DNA from: Myxococcales bacterium
GTDB taxonomy: Bacteria; Myxococcota_A; Bradymonadia; UBA7976; UBA1532
Direction of reading: 5' to 3'
NCBI GenBank assembly: GCA_020633435.1
Contig: JACKDP010000002.1
Span: 434,001 to 498,000 of the forward strand
Length of the DNA stretch: 64,000 nt
Numbering within the stretch: position 1 is the first letter of the stretch; each line of letters opens with the position of its first letter. The notes beneath the pieces were generated by a model that made no database searches, was not told the origin of the DNA, and saw nothing but the letters and a program-made list of their open reading frames with translations. Below are positions 46,640-55,598 of the stretch, piece by piece. Made by a program: the position numbers and the translations under genes.

Positions 46640-48331
46640 CTACTTCTTGCGCTGCTTCTTGCGGCTCGCCCGCGCGGCCTTGGCCTTCTTGCGCGACGCG
46701 TCCTTCTTGCGATCGGCGGCGCTGCCGGAGGCGGCCGGCTTGTAGGCGCCGGGCATGCCGGGGGGCAGGTAGCCCTTGGGCAGCCCCGGGAGCATCTGCT
46801 GGAGCATCTCGGGGGTCGGGGCGCCGCCCATGCCGGGCATGCCGCCGGGCATCCCGCCCATGCCGGGCATGCCGCCGGGCATCCCACCCATGCCCGGCAT
46901 CCCACCGGGCATGCCCATCTGGCCAAAGACCTGGCCCATGTCCATGCCCTTGAGCTGCTGCATCTGGGCAAACTGCTTGAATCCCGGGAGCTTCCACAGC
47001 AGGTTGCCCCCGCCGGGCGAGCCGATGGCCCCCATGATCTGCCGCATGCCCTTGAACCGCGTCACCAGCTCGCTGACCTCGGTGGCCGGGATGCCCGCGC
47101 CCTTGCCGATGCGCTCGGCGCGGCGCGGCTGCTTCTCGATGAGCTCCGGCTTCGCGCGCTCCTGCTTCGTCATCGACTGGATGATCGCCTCGATGCGCAC
47201 GAGGGCGTTGTCGTCGATCTGGGCGCCCTCGGGCAGGCCATCGCCGAAGAAGGGCAGCTTCTCGAACAGGTCGGTCAGCGAGCCCATCTTCTTGATGGTG
47301 CGGATCTGCTCCAGGAAGTCCCACATGTCGAACTTGCCGGAGAGCAGCTTGCGGGCGTCTTCCTCGGCCCGATCCTCGTCGACGACCTTCTCGAAGTCGC
47401 TCATGAGGCCGACGATGTCGCCGAAGCCCATGATGCGGCTGGCCAGCCCCTCGGGGCGGAACTCCTCGAGGCTCTCCAGATCCTCGCCCATCCCCAGGAA
47501 CTTGATGGGCTTGCCGGTCACGGCCTTGATGGACAGCGCCGCGCCGCCGCGGGCGTCGCCGTCCAGCTTCGTCATGATGAAGCCGTTGATGCCGATGCGC
47601 TCGTCGAAGCTCGACGCGGTGCGCACGGCGTCCTGCCCGATCATGGCGTCGACCACCAGCAGGGTGTTCTCGGGCTTCGTCCGGCGCTTGATCTCGGCCA
47701 GCTCGCCCATGAGGGCCTCGTCGATGGCGAGGCGGCCCGCGGTGTCGAAGATGACGACGTCGCGGCCGTGGCTGCGCGCGTAGTCCATGGCGTCGGAGCA
47801 GATGTCCGGCGGCGCCTTGCCCGCGGCGTGGAACACCGGGACGCTGAGCCGCTGGCCCAGGATCTTGAGCTGATCGATGGCGGCGGGGCGGTAGATGTCG
47901 GCCGCCACCAGCAGGGGCTTGCGGCCCTTCTCGGTCAGGTACCGCGCCAGCTTGCCGCAGGTGGTCGTCTTCCCGGCGCCCTGCAGACCGATCATCATGA
48001 TCCGGGTGATGCCGGATCCGTACTGCAGCGCGATGTCCGGCGGCCCCATGAGGGCCTCCAGCTCGTCCTGGCAGATCTTGATGAAGTGGTCACCGGCGCT
48101 GACCTGCATGCGCTTGTCGCCCTTGCCGGCCTTGACCTGGACGACCTCGCCGACGGCCTTCTCCTTGACCTGGGCGACGAACCCCCGGACCACCTTGAAG
48201 TCGACGTCGGCCTCGAGCAGGGAGACGCGGATCTCGCGCAGCGCCTCGTCGATGATCTCCGGCGTCAGCTCCCGCTTGCCTTGCATGCGGTGCTTGACGG
48301 AGCGAAAGCCCTTGCTGAGCGTCTCGAGCAT
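46640..48331 (-). CDS. ffh: Signal recognition particle protein Ffh with extended repetitive C-terminus
   Basis: Ffh (563 residues, against about 450 usually) binds signal sequences of nascent membrane proteins with 4.5S RNA. The N and G domains are complete: GLQGAGKTTTCGKLARYL, DTAGRLAIDE, TKLDGDARGG and FLGMGEDLE. The M domain has IGKGAGIPATEVSELVTRFKGMRQIM for RNA binding. After it come GMPGM repeats (three 30-bp units) and a Lys/Arg/Ala-rich end (RKKAKAARASRKKQRKK). Met/Gly-rich M-domain ends are known, but this one is long and repetitive. A promoter with TTGACG-18-TACCAT lies upstream. Confidence 0.95.
   Translation of the reverse strand: MLETLSKGFRSVKHRMQGKRELTPEIIDEALREIRVSLLEADVDFKVVRGFVAQVKEKAVGEVVQVKAGKGDKRMQVSAGDHFIKICQDELEALMGPPDIALQYGSGITRIMMIGLQGAGKTTTCGKLARYLTEKGRKPLLVAADIYRPAAIDQLKILGQRLSVPVFHAAGKAPPDICSDAMDYARSHGRDVVIFDTAGRLAIDEALMGELAEIKRRTKPENTLLVVDAMIGQDAVRTASSFDERIGINGFIMTKLDGDARGGAALSIKAVTGKPIKFLGMGEDLESLEEFRPEGLASRIMGFGDIVGLMSDFEKVVDEDRAEEDARKLLSGKFDMWDFLEQIRTIKKMGSLTDLFEKLPFFGDGLPEGAQIDDNALVRIEAIIQSMTKQERAKPELIEKQPRRAERIGKGAGIPATEVSELVTRFKGMRQIMGAIGSPGGGNLLWKLPGFKQFAQMQQLKGMDMGQVFGQMGMPGGMPGMGGMPGGMPGMGGMPGGMPGMGGAPTPEMLQQMLPGLPKGYLPPGMPGAYKPAASGSAADRKKDASRKKAKAARASRKKQRKK
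46830..46919. repeat. Three 30-bp tandem units encoding GMPGGMPGMG in ffh
   Basis: Near-identical 30-bp units at 46830-46859, 46860-46889 and 46890-46919, in frame with ffh on the minus strand. Confidence 0.8.
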
Positions 48332-48382
48332 GGTGGCATCCCGTGGGCGAGGGGGCCCTCGGGCCCCAGGAAAAGACCGCGG

Positions 48383-48412
48383 ATGGTAGGCCCGCGACCC
48401 CCCGATCGTCAA
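48383..48412 (-). promoter_or_regulatory. Sigma-70 promoter for ffh
   Basis: On the minus strand TTGACG (48412-48407), an 18-bp spacer and TACCAT (48388-48383) lie 52 bases before the ffh ATG. Confidence 0.6.
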
Positions 48413-48420
48413 GCCGGGGT

Positions 48421-49248
48421 TCAGAGCGGGGGCAGGGCGTCGATCCACTGGCCGATGCGATCCACCGTCGCGGCGGGCAGCGGCACCTCGGGCCAGGGCG
48501 GCATGCCCTCGCCGCCACCGCCCGGCACGTCACGAAACGCGAACGCCAGCTTCCGGTACAGGTAGCTGTCCACCCGGCTGCCCGGCTGGATGCGCAGCCC
48601 CGGCACCTCGCTGGAGGCCACGCCCACGGTCTGGGCCACGAACGGCGCCGTCAGATCGAGCAGGGCGATCTGGTCGACGGGGTTGTGGCAGACCACGCAG
48701 GCGTCATCGAAGATGGCCTGGATGGCCTCGACGTCCAGGGGGCCCTCCGCCGGCGGGCAGACGGCGAGGCAGAGGACGTCGTCGCAGTCCACCCGCTCGT
48801 CCCCGTTGTCATCGACCCCGTTGCCGCAGTCCTCGGGCGTCTCGAAGCACGACGAGCTCGACCGGCAGTCGGGATCGGCGCAGTCGATGGGGCCGTCCCC
48901 GTCGTCATCCACCCCGTTGAAGCAGGCGATCTCGCGCGGCGGGCCCAGATCCACGGGGGCCGCGTCGGGCAGGGCCGCGTCGGGGGCCCCGGCGTCCGCC
49001 GGGCGGGCGTCCACCGGCGCGGCGTCCATCGGCCTGGCGGCGTCCACCATCGCCGCGTCCACCACCACCGTCGCGTCGGGGCCCGCTTCCGCCACGGCCG
49101 CGTCGGCCACCCGGCCATCCGGGCCGCCCGCGTCCAGGGGCCGGGCCCCGTCCGCCCGCCCCGCGTCCACCGTCGGCGCGCCATCCGCCCCGGCCTTCTC
49201 CTCGTCGCACGCCCACAGGCCCAGGGCCACCAGCACCATCCACCGCAT
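48421..49248 (-). CDS. Lipoprotein with single cytochrome c-type haem site
   Basis: This 275-residue exported lipoprotein (signal ending VALGLWAC) has an Asp/Ala/Pro-rich linker to about residue 105, then two Asp-rich Cys segments (CFNGVDDDGDGPIDCADPDC, CGNGVDDNGDERVDCDD) of the thrombospondin-type calcium-binding pattern. The C-terminal domain carries CVVCH, a haem c attachment motif. A C-terminal Met (EGMPPWPEV) could be the distal ligand. It probably sits in the periplasm or on the outer surface. The ATG at 49248 fits the lipoprotein signal. Transcription is divergent from the next lipoprotein. Confidence 0.8.
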   Translation of the reverse strand: MRWMVLVALGLWACDEEKAGADGAPTVDAGRADGARPLDAGGPDGRVADAAVAEAGPDATVVVDAAMVDAARPMDAAPVDARPADAGAPDAALPDAAPVDLGPPREIACFNGVDDDGDGPIDCADPDCRSSSSCFETPEDCGNGVDDNGDERVDCDDVLCLAVCPPAEGPLDVEAIQAIFDDACVVCHNPVDQIALLDLTAPFVAQTVGVASSEVPGLRIQPGSRVDSYLYRKLAFAFRDVPGGGGEGMPPWPEVPLPAATVDRIGQWIDALPPL

Positions 49249-49353
49249 CACGATCTCCACAAGCCGCTCCCCATGGGAGTCCGCGCACCGCGTTGTTGTC
49301 ACGGTCCCTGCGCTTGCGCCACCATGCCGGGGCGGGTGGCACAGGAGGCGACG

Positions 49354-50691
49354 ATGCGCTGGATGTTCTTGACGATGCTGATCGGCGGCTTCGGCCTGGC
49401 CGGCTGTGATGGCGGCGGCGGTGGCGGCACGGCCGGCGAAGGCGCCGCCGATGGCGCGGGCGGCGCCGGCGGCGGCGGCATCCAGGTGGACGTGACGGGC
49501 CTGGAGCGCATCGACATCGCGCCCCGCTCGGCCCGCCTCCAGCCCGGCACCATGAAGCAGTTCACCGCCCTCGGCACCTTCCCCGGCGGCGAGACGCGCG
49601 ACCTCACCGAGGCCGTGGAGTGGGTCACCTCCGACCCGGCCGTCGTGACCATCTCCAACGAGCCCGGCAGCAAGGGCCTCGCCACCGTCCTGCAGGACGC
49701 CGCCGTGGCGATCACCGCCCGCATCGCCGGCGTCGAGGGCGCCCTCACCTTCGAAAAGTCCTGTGCGTACCCGCAGTTCCCCGGCGGGTTCGTCCTGGGC
49801 CAGGTGGCCCCGCCCGTCGGCTGGGAGGGCGCCTGGTTCGGCGATGGCCGCAGCGTGACGCAGAAGGCGTTCTCCTTCGAGGACCTCTTCTGCGACGCCG
49901 AGTACGACCACGTCCGCACCGTCGTCATCGTCTTCGGCGCCGGCTGGTGTGGGGCCTGCACCGCCTTCGCCCAGCGCCTCGACGCCGATCGCGAGAGCCT
50001 GGCCCGCCTCGGCGCCATGCCCCTCTTCGTCGAGTTCGAGGACGAGAACTACGAGCCCGCCGGCACCGAGTGGGCCCAGCGCCACCTGACGCGCATCATC
50101 GGCAACGGCCCCGGCGTGCGCGTCGGCGACGCCGACACCAAGCCCTCCGGCCAGTTCTTCACCGCCTCCGGCATCATCCGCGGCGGCATCCCCGTCGTGG
50201 TCGTCCTGCGCACCAGCGACATGAAGGTCATCTACGACTCCAACGGCGTCGAGGGCCCCGTCCGCCTCATGGATGTGCTGGCCGAGCCCGAGAAGGACTG
50301 GACCGCCGGCGATCCCGAGGGCTTCCGCTCCAACTGCCTGGCGGGCGGCGAGGAGGACTCCGAGCCCAACAACACCCCCGCCCAGGCGGCGCCCCTGGCC
50401 CCCGGCAGCGTCCGCGGCGGCATCTGCGACGAGCACCCCGACTACTACCGCATCGACCATGAGGGCGCCTGGGACCTGACGCTGAACTTCAGCCACGTCA
50501 CCGGCGACCTCGACGTCTATGTCTGGGACGTGGACGAGGACAAGCCGCTCCTCGGCGCCGACGCCCTGCCCGTGGGCTCCGCCACCCTCGACGACAACGA
50601 GTCCTTCCAGTGGCAGGGCCCGGCGATCATCCAGATCATCGGCCATGACTACGCCTCCGCCGGCTACCTGCTGACGCTGCGCCCCCTCTGA
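49354..50691 (+). CDS. Lipoprotein with thioredoxin-like and PPC-like domains
   Basis: This 445-residue lipoprotein (lipobox GLAGC) has three parts after a Gly-rich linker. A BIG2-like beta domain covers ~45-140 (RLQPGTMKQFTALGTFPGGE). A thioredoxin-like domain covers ~150-330 with GAGWCGAC as the redox centre and GGIPVVVVL carrying the cis-Pro. A C-terminal pre-peptidase-type (PPC) beta sandwich starts near residue 345 (EPNNTPAQAAPL) and runs through DYYRIDHEGAWDLTLNFSH. It is probably a surface redox protein with adhesive domains. CAGGAGGCG lies before the ATG at 49354. It starts MRWM, like its divergent neighbour. Confidence 0.82.
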   Translation: MRWMFLTMLIGGFGLAGCDGGGGGGTAGEGAADGAGGAGGGGIQVDVTGLERIDIAPRSARLQPGTMKQFTALGTFPGGETRDLTEAVEWVTSDPAVVTISNEPGSKGLATVLQDAAVAITARIAGVEGALTFEKSCAYPQFPGGFVLGQVAPPVGWEGAWFGDGRSVTQKAFSFEDLFCDAEYDHVRTVVIVFGAGWCGACTAFAQRLDADRESLARLGAMPLFVEFEDENYEPAGTEWAQRHLTRIIGNGPGVRVGDADTKPSGQFFTASGIIRGGIPVVVVLRTSDMKVIYDSNGVEGPVRLMDVLAEPEKDWTAGDPEGFRSNCLAGGEEDSEPNNTPAQAAPLAPGSVRGGICDEHPDYYRIDHEGAWDLTLNFSHVTGDLDVYVWDVDEDKPLLGADALPVGSATLDDNESFQWQGPAIIQIIGHDYASAGYLLTLRPL

Positions 50692-52280
50692 TCACCCGCC
50701 TCCAAGGGGCCTGCCTCGCGGGCCTGCTGCTCGCCGCCTGCGACCCCGGCGTCGCCGATCCCGTCGACGCCAGCGACCGCCGCCCGGGGGACGCCGCCGC
50801 AGCGGACGTGGGCGCCGCGCCCGACGCCCGGACCGCTGGCCCGACCGACGCTGGCCCGACGGACGCCACCCAGACCGACGCCGCCCCGACGGACGCCACC
50901 CTGGCCGACGCCACGGCGCCAGACGCCACGCCCACCGACGCCGGCCCCTGCCAGCCCCGGTGCGCCCCGCACACCTGCGCCGACGACGGCTGCGGCCAGC
51001 CCTGCGCCTGCCCCGAGGGCGCCACCTGCCGCGACGGCCGCTGCGGCCTCGCCGTGACGAACCCCGTCCTCGCCGGCGACCACCCCGATCCCGACGTCCT
51101 CCGCGTCGAAGGCCCCGACGGCCCCACCTACTACCTCTCGCACACGGTCCACGACGCCGGCGATCTGCCCCTGTACCGCTCCCGCGACCTCGTGCACTGG
51201 GAGCGCCTGCCCGGCGCCTTCGACCGCCCGCGCACCCCGGGCGCGTCCATGGCCCTCAACGGCGCGCACTTCTGCGCCCTGTGGGCGCCGGATCTCGCAG
51301 CGATCCCCGGGGGTTACCTGCTCGGCTTCTCCGCGATGCGCTACCGCGGACCTCAGGCCGCCTGCCCCGGCTATGGCGAGGACGGCGGCGTCTACCAGGC
51401 CTGGTCGCCCACGCCCGAGGGCCCCTACGCCCGCGCCGACCACCCCTGGGAGCCCGTCCCCGCCGGGGCCAACGCGGCCACCTGCGGCCTGCGCGACCAG
51501 CTCCCGCGCAGCGTCGACTACGTCTCCCACGACTGCCAGGGCACCTTCTGCCACCACGTCATCCGCCTCGACAGCGAGACGTGGCAGGACCCCGCCACCG
51601 GCCGGTGGTGGCTGAGCTACGCCTGGTACACCAACGTCCCGCCCCGCGTGGCCTGGGAGCGCGACCACCTGGGCGAGCACGTCAGCCTGGTCGAGCTGGA
51701 CGCCGCCGATCCCTTCGCCGTGCGCTGCGCCGCCGACACCCCGCAGATCTTCGTCGCCGACGGCCACGACGCCGGCCTCCGCGCCGCCCTGGCCGCCGCC
51801 TGCCCCCGCTGCGGCGAGCAGCTCGCCTTCGACCGCGGCCGCCAGGGGGAGCCCCTCACCCACGCCGGCCTGCCCTGGACGGTAGTCGAGGGCCCGGCCC
51901 TGCTGCGCCGCGGCGACTACGTCTACGCCCTCATGAGCGGCAGCGCCTGGGACTCGGCCTGGTACCACGTCTTCTGGGTGGCCGCGCGCACCGTCGAGGG
52001 CCTCGCCCAGGACGCCCCGGATCGGCTGGTCGGCCGCCTGCTCATCCCCAGCCGCGGCCAGGCGTTCGGCCACGGCGTGCCCGTCCTCGGCCCCGACGGC
52101 GACCAGTGGTTCTACGTCCACCACCGGCTCGACGCCGAGCGCTGCCGGGCGACGGGCGACTGCCGCCGCGACCTGTGGGTCAGCCCCATCGACTTCGAGG
52201 ATCGCGGCGACGGCCGCGGCGCCGTGCACCTCCGGGCGCGCCACCCGGCCGAGGCGCCGGACGTCTTCATTCCCCTGTAG
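50691..52280 (+). CDS. GH43-like beta-propeller lipoprotein with non-canonical start
   Basis: From about residue 120 the protein has the five-bladed propeller of glycoside hydrolase family 43. NPVLAGDHPDPDVLRV carries the catalytic base Asp, and VEGPALLRRGDYVYALMSG carries the acid Glu. These enzymes release arabinose or xylose from plant or microbial polysaccharides. Before it lie TDA repeats and a Cys-rich stretch (CQPRCAPHTCADDGCGQPC). In frame, the segment from 50691 reads ITRLQGACLAGLLLAAC, a good lipoprotein signal. Its first codon is ATC (50691), overlapping the previous stop as TGATC. The first canonical start is a GTG at 50808, which would lose the signal. I annotate from 50691; a G-to-C error or ATC/CTG start would explain it. 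Confidence 0.75.
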   Translation: MTRLQGACLAGLLLAACDPGVADPVDASDRRPGDAAAADVGAAPDARTAGPTDAGPTDATQTDAAPTDATLADATAPDATPTDAGPCQPRCAPHTCADDGCGQPCACPEGATCRDGRCGLAVTNPVLAGDHPDPDVLRVEGPDGPTYYLSHTVHDAGDLPLYRSRDLVHWERLPGAFDRPRTPGASMALNGAHFCALWAPDLAAIPGGYLLGFSAMRYRGPQAACPGYGEDGGVYQAWSPTPEGPYARADHPWEPVPAGANAATCGLRDQLPRSVDYVSHDCQGTFCHHVIRLDSETWQDPATGRWWLSYAWYTNVPPRVAWERDHLGEHVSLVELDAADPFAVRCAADTPQIFVADGHDAGLRAALAAACPRCGEQLAFDRGRQGEPLTHAGLPWTVVEGPALLRRGDYVYALMSGSAWDSAWYHVFWVAARTVEGLAQDAPDRLVGRLLIPSRGQAFGHGVPVLGPDGDQWFYVHHRLDAERCRATGDCRRDLWVSPIDFEDRGDGRGAVHLRARHPAEAPDVFIPL

Positions 52281-52292
52281 TTCCGGGCGCTT

Positions 52293-52805
52293 TCAGCCCT
52301 CGGGCAGCGAGAAGTCCAGGTGCTCGTCCGCCAGCCGGGAGGGCCGGTTGGCGGCCTCCACCACCGGCTCGATGGGGGTGCGGAAGGTGTCGAGGACGCG
52401 CTGGACGCGCCCCAGGATCTCGCCCTGGAGCGCCCACCGCCACTCGAACCGGGCCAGCAGCGTGGCGTCCAGCGCGCCGCGGATGCGGACGATGGTGATC
52501 GGGCGGGGGCGCTGGGGCGCGGATCCCCAGCGCAGCCCGAGCCGCGTGGCCAGGGGCCAGCAGGCCAGCGCCAGGGGTGGGGGCTCGGGGGCGGGCAGCC
52601 ACGCCTCGATGGCCTCCGCCAGGGCGTCGTCCTCCCGGCCCGCCTCCACCGCGTCGAACGCCCGGGCCAGCAGGGCGCGGGCCGCCGGCCGCTCCTCCCG
52701 GGCCACCGCCCGGGCCTGCAGGCGCGCCGCCAGCCCCTCCGCCGCGGCCTTCAGGCGGCCGGCCGGCGCGGAATCGGCGAGGGTGGGTTTGCGAGTCGGG
52801 GTCAC
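52293..52805 (-). CDS. Hypothetical protein
   Basis: The 170-residue product is Ala/Arg/Leu-rich with a helical first half and a C-terminal part of TIVRIRGALDATLLARFEWRW and VLDTFRTPIEPVV. It has no signal peptide, membrane helix or recognised motif. The GTG at 52805 is the only reasonable start. It is a single gene, with the Ser/Thr kinase divergent upstream; the kinase promoter overlaps its first codons. Coding is supported by length and frame consistency but not by a known family. Confidence 0.5.
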   Translation of the reverse strand: MTPTRKPTLADSAPAGRLKAAAEGLAARLQARAVAREERPAARALLARAFDAVEAGREDDALAEAIEAWLPAPEPPPLALACWPLATRLGLRWGSAPQRPRPITIVRIRGALDATLLARFEWRWALQGEILGRVQRVLDTFRTPIEPVVEAANRPSRLADEHLDFSLPEG

Positions 52806-52817
52806 TTGGGTTCTAAT
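52789..52817 (+). promoter_or_regulatory. Promoter for the Ser/Thr kinase
   Basis: TTGCGA (52789-52794), 17 bases, TCTAAT (52812-52817), 36 bases before the kinase ATG. The -10 has one mismatch to consensus. Confidence 0.5.
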
Positions 52818-52853
52818 TGCTCCGCTCCACGACCCTCGGGATCACCGCCGTCC

Positions 52854-54347
52854 ATGGCCGACCAACGGTACACCATCGTCCAGAAGATCGATTCCGGCGG
52901 CATGGCCGAGGTCTGGAAGGGCAAGGCGTCGAGCTTGCGGGGGTTTGAGAAGCTCGTCGCCATCAAGCGCGTCCTCCCCAGCCTCTCGCGGAACAAGAAG
53001 TTCATCTCCATGTTCCTCGACGAGGCCCGCCTCTCGCTCTACCTGAACCACGCCAACGTGGTCCAGACGTTCGACATCGGCATGGCGGAGAACGCCTACT
53101 TCATCGTGATGGAGTGGGTGGATGGCACCAACCTCAAGGGGTTGATGTCCGTCGCCAGCGAGCTGGGCTTCCGCATCCCCCCCGAGCAGGCCGTCTTCAT
53201 CACCATCGAGGTGTGCAAGGGCCTCAGCCACGCCCACAACCGCAAGGATCCCAAGGGCCGCCCGCTGGCCATCGTGCACCGCGACGTCAGCCCGCCCAAC
53301 GTGCTCCTCAGCCGCGAGGGCGAGGTGAAGCTGGTGGACTTCGGGCTGGCCAAGGCGGCCTCCCAGATCACCAGCACCGATCCGGGCATCGTGAAGGGGA
53401 AGTTCAGCTACCTCTCCCCCGAGGCCGCCCACGGCCAGACGGTGGACGGGCGCGCGGACGTCTTCTCGGCGGGCATCGTGCTCTGGGAGATGCTCGCCGG
53501 CCGCAAGCTCTTCGACGGCGCCACCGACCTCAAGACGGTGGAGCTGGTGCGCAAGACCGAGGTGCCGCCGCTCTCGCGCTTCAACCCGGACGTGGAGCCC
53601 GCCCTCGACGCCATCGTGCGCCGGGCCCTGGCCCGCGACCCCCGGGAGCGCTTCCAGACGGCCGAGCAGCTCGGCCACGAGCTGGCCCGCTACCTCTTCC
53701 AGGGCCGCCTCCTCGTCACCTCCTACGACATCGCCACGCTGGTGAAGCGCGTCCTGGCCTACATGGACGCCAACGCCGCCGAGCGCAGCAAGGCCATCTC
53801 CCTGGAGTCCACCGTCCAGGAGGAGATCGAGCAGTTCACCTCCCTCGAGAACCTCGAGGAGCTGGATCGCATGGAGTTCAAGTCGGTCCTCGATCACCCG
53901 GGGGGCGACGACAGCGGCCTGGTGGGCATCGGCATCGACCCGCGGGGCTGGGCCGACGAGCTGGGCGACCTGGGCCCCGAGCCGGGCGGCTCGATGTCCG
54001 AGGAGTCCATCGACGACACCATCGTCGCGGGCGTGCACGACTTCCTCGACGAGGAGGACCTCGGCCCGCCGACGGTGAAGGGCACCCCCGCGGCCGCGCC
54101 CGCGCCGGCCCCCATGCGCAGCGCGCCGCCGGCCCGCATCGCCGAGGTCTCCGCGCCGCCGGCCAAGGCCCCGCCTTCCCGGGGGGCCCCCACGCCCACG
54201 ACGCCGCCGGAGGTGGCCCCGCCGCGCTCCACCGGGCAGCTGCCCGTCGTCGAGGGCAAGCGCAGCATCCCGCTCTCGGTGGGCCTCGTGGTAGGGCTCC
54301 TCGGCGCCGGCGCCCTGGGCGTCGCCATCTGGCTGCTCGCGAGCTGA
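52854..54347 (+). CDS. Hanks-type serine/threonine protein kinase with C-terminal membrane anchor
   Basis: The 497-residue kinase has a Gly-rich loop IDSGGMAEVWKG (first Gly replaced by Asp), Lys38 in VAIKRV, catalytic loop HRDVSPPNVLL (Asp144), DFGLAKAA, and an activation region ending SYLSPEAAHG. The catalytic domain ends near residue 280; a helical stretch, then a Pro/Ala-rich linker (residues ~380-460), precede one C-terminal transmembrane helix (VGLVVGLLGAGALGVAIWLL). There is no PASTA or other sensor domain outside the membrane; only a few residues are external. It is followed three bases later by glgC, so it may respond to carbon status, which is inference. Confidence 0.9.
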   Translation: MADQRYTIVQKIDSGGMAEVWKGKASSLRGFEKLVAIKRVLPSLSRNKKFISMFLDEARLSLYLNHANVVQTFDIGMAENAYFIVMEWVDGTNLKGLMSVASELGFRIPPEQAVFITIEVCKGLSHAHNRKDPKGRPLAIVHRDVSPPNVLLSREGEVKLVDFGLAKAASQITSTDPGIVKGKFSYLSPEAAHGQTVDGRADVFSAGIVLWEMLAGRKLFDGATDLKTVELVRKTEVPPLSRFNPDVEPALDAIVRRALARDPRERFQTAEQLGHELARYLFQGRLLVTSYDIATLVKRVLAYMDANAAERSKAISLESTVQEEIEQFTSLENLEELDRMEFKSVLDHPGGDDSGLVGIGIDPRGWADELGDLGPEPGGSMSEESIDDTIVAGVHDFLDEEDLGPPTVKGTPAAAPAPAPMRSAPPARIAEVSAPPAKAPPSRGAPTPTTPPEVAPPRSTGQLPVVEGKRSIPLSVGLVVGLLGAGALGVAIWLLAS

Positions 54348-54350
54348 CCC

Positions 54351-55598
54351 ATGCCGGAGCCCAGCCGCTCGCTCCTCGCACTCATCCTCGCCGGGGGCGA
54401 AGGCACCCGCCTCCTGCCCCTGACCCGTGACCGCGCCAAGCCCGCCGTGCCCTTCGGCGGCCGCTACCGGCTCATCGACTTCGTCCTCTCGAACTTCGTC
54501 AACTCGGGCTTCTTCCAGATCAAGGTCCTGACCCAGTACAAGGCGTCGAGCCTCATCAGCCACATCACCCGCGGCTGGCAGCTCGCCCCCATCCTGGGCC
54601 ACTACGTCGAGCCGGTGCCCGCCCAGATGCGGGTGGGCCGCGACTGGTTCAAGGGCAGCGCCGACGCCGTCTTCCAGAACCTCAACCTGATCGCCGACTC
54701 CCAGCCCGAGGTGGTGGCCGTCTTCGGGGCCGACCACATCTACAAGATGGACGTCTCCCAGATGGTGACGCTCCACCTCGAGAAGGACGCCGATCTGACC
54801 ATCGCCGCGGTGCCGGTGCCCCGGGCCCAGGCCACCGCCTTCGGCGTCCTGGCGGTGGACGCCGAGGGCCGCGTGACGGACTTCGTCGAGAAGCCGGCCG
54901 ACCCGCCCGAGATGCCCGGCCGGCCCGGCTGGTCCCTGGCCAGCATGGGCAACTACCTGTTTCGCACCCAGAATCTGGTGGAGGCCATCACCCAGGACGC
55001 CACCCGCGTCGACAGCGTCCACGACTTCGGCCGCAACATCATCAGCCAGATGGTGCGCGACGGCCGCGTCTACGCGTACGACTTCGACACCAACGAGCCG
55101 CCCGGCATGGAGGAGAAGGAGCGCGGCTACTGGCGCGACGTGGGGACGCTGGACAGCTACTGGGAGGCGTCGATGGACCTCGTCGAGGTGACGCCCATCT
55201 TCAACCTCTACAACCACCGCTGGCCCATCCGCACGACCTACCAGCACCTGCCGCCGGCCAAGTTCGTGTTCAACCTCGAGGGCCCCGGCCGCCGCGGCTA
55301 CGCCACCGACTCCCTCGTCAGCCCGGGCGGCATCATCTCGGGCGGCCACGTCCACCGCTCGGTCCTGGCCCCCAAGGTGCGCGTCCACTCCTGGTCGGAG
55401 GTCGAGGCCAGCGTGCTGGGCGAGGGCTGCGAGATCCACCGCGGCGCCCGCGTGCGCCGGGCCATCTTCGACAAGTTCGTGACGGTGGAGGAGGGGGCCA
55501 CGGTCGGCTTCGACCCCGAGCACGACCGGGCCCGCGGCCTGACGGTCACCGAGAGCGGCGTCGTCGCCGCCACCAAGGGCCTGCACATCCCCCGATGA
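54351..55598 (+). CDS. glgC: Glucose-1-phosphate adenylyltransferase
   Basis: GlgC makes ADP-glucose for glycogen synthesis. This 415-residue protein has the nucleotidyl transferase signature LILAGGEGTRLLPLTRDRAKPAVPFGG, FGADHIYKMD, FVEKP with the catalytic-site Lys, YWRDVGTLDSYWEAS, and a C-terminal left-handed beta helix (GGIISGGHVHRSVLAPKVRV). Length matches bacterial GlgC (about 420). The ATG is three bases after the kinase stop, and its end overlaps the GH57 gene by four bases (ATGA). Confidence 0.96.
   Translation: MPEPSRSLLALILAGGEGTRLLPLTRDRAKPAVPFGGRYRLIDFVLSNFVNSGFFQIKVLTQYKASSLISHITRGWQLAPILGHYVEPVPAQMRVGRDWFKGSADAVFQNLNLIADSQPEVVAVFGADHIYKMDVSQMVTLHLEKDADLTIAAVPVPRAQATAFGVLAVDAEGRVTDFVEKPADPPEMPGRPGWSLASMGNYLFRTQNLVEAITQDATRVDSVHDFGRNIISQMVRDGRVYAYDFDTNEPPGMEEKERGYWRDVGTLDSYWEASMDLVEVTPIFNLYNHRWPIRTTYQHLPPAKFVFNLEGPGRRGYATDSLVSPGGIISGGHVHRSVLAPKVRVHSWSEVEASVLGEGCEIHRGARVRRAIFDKFVTVEEGATVGFDPEHDRARGLTVTESGVVAATKGLHIPR

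Noticed and set aside
50808..52280. GTG 50808 as the start of the GH43-like gene
   Set aside because: It would discard an in-frame lipoprotein signal with a clear lipobox and begin in a low-complexity linker.
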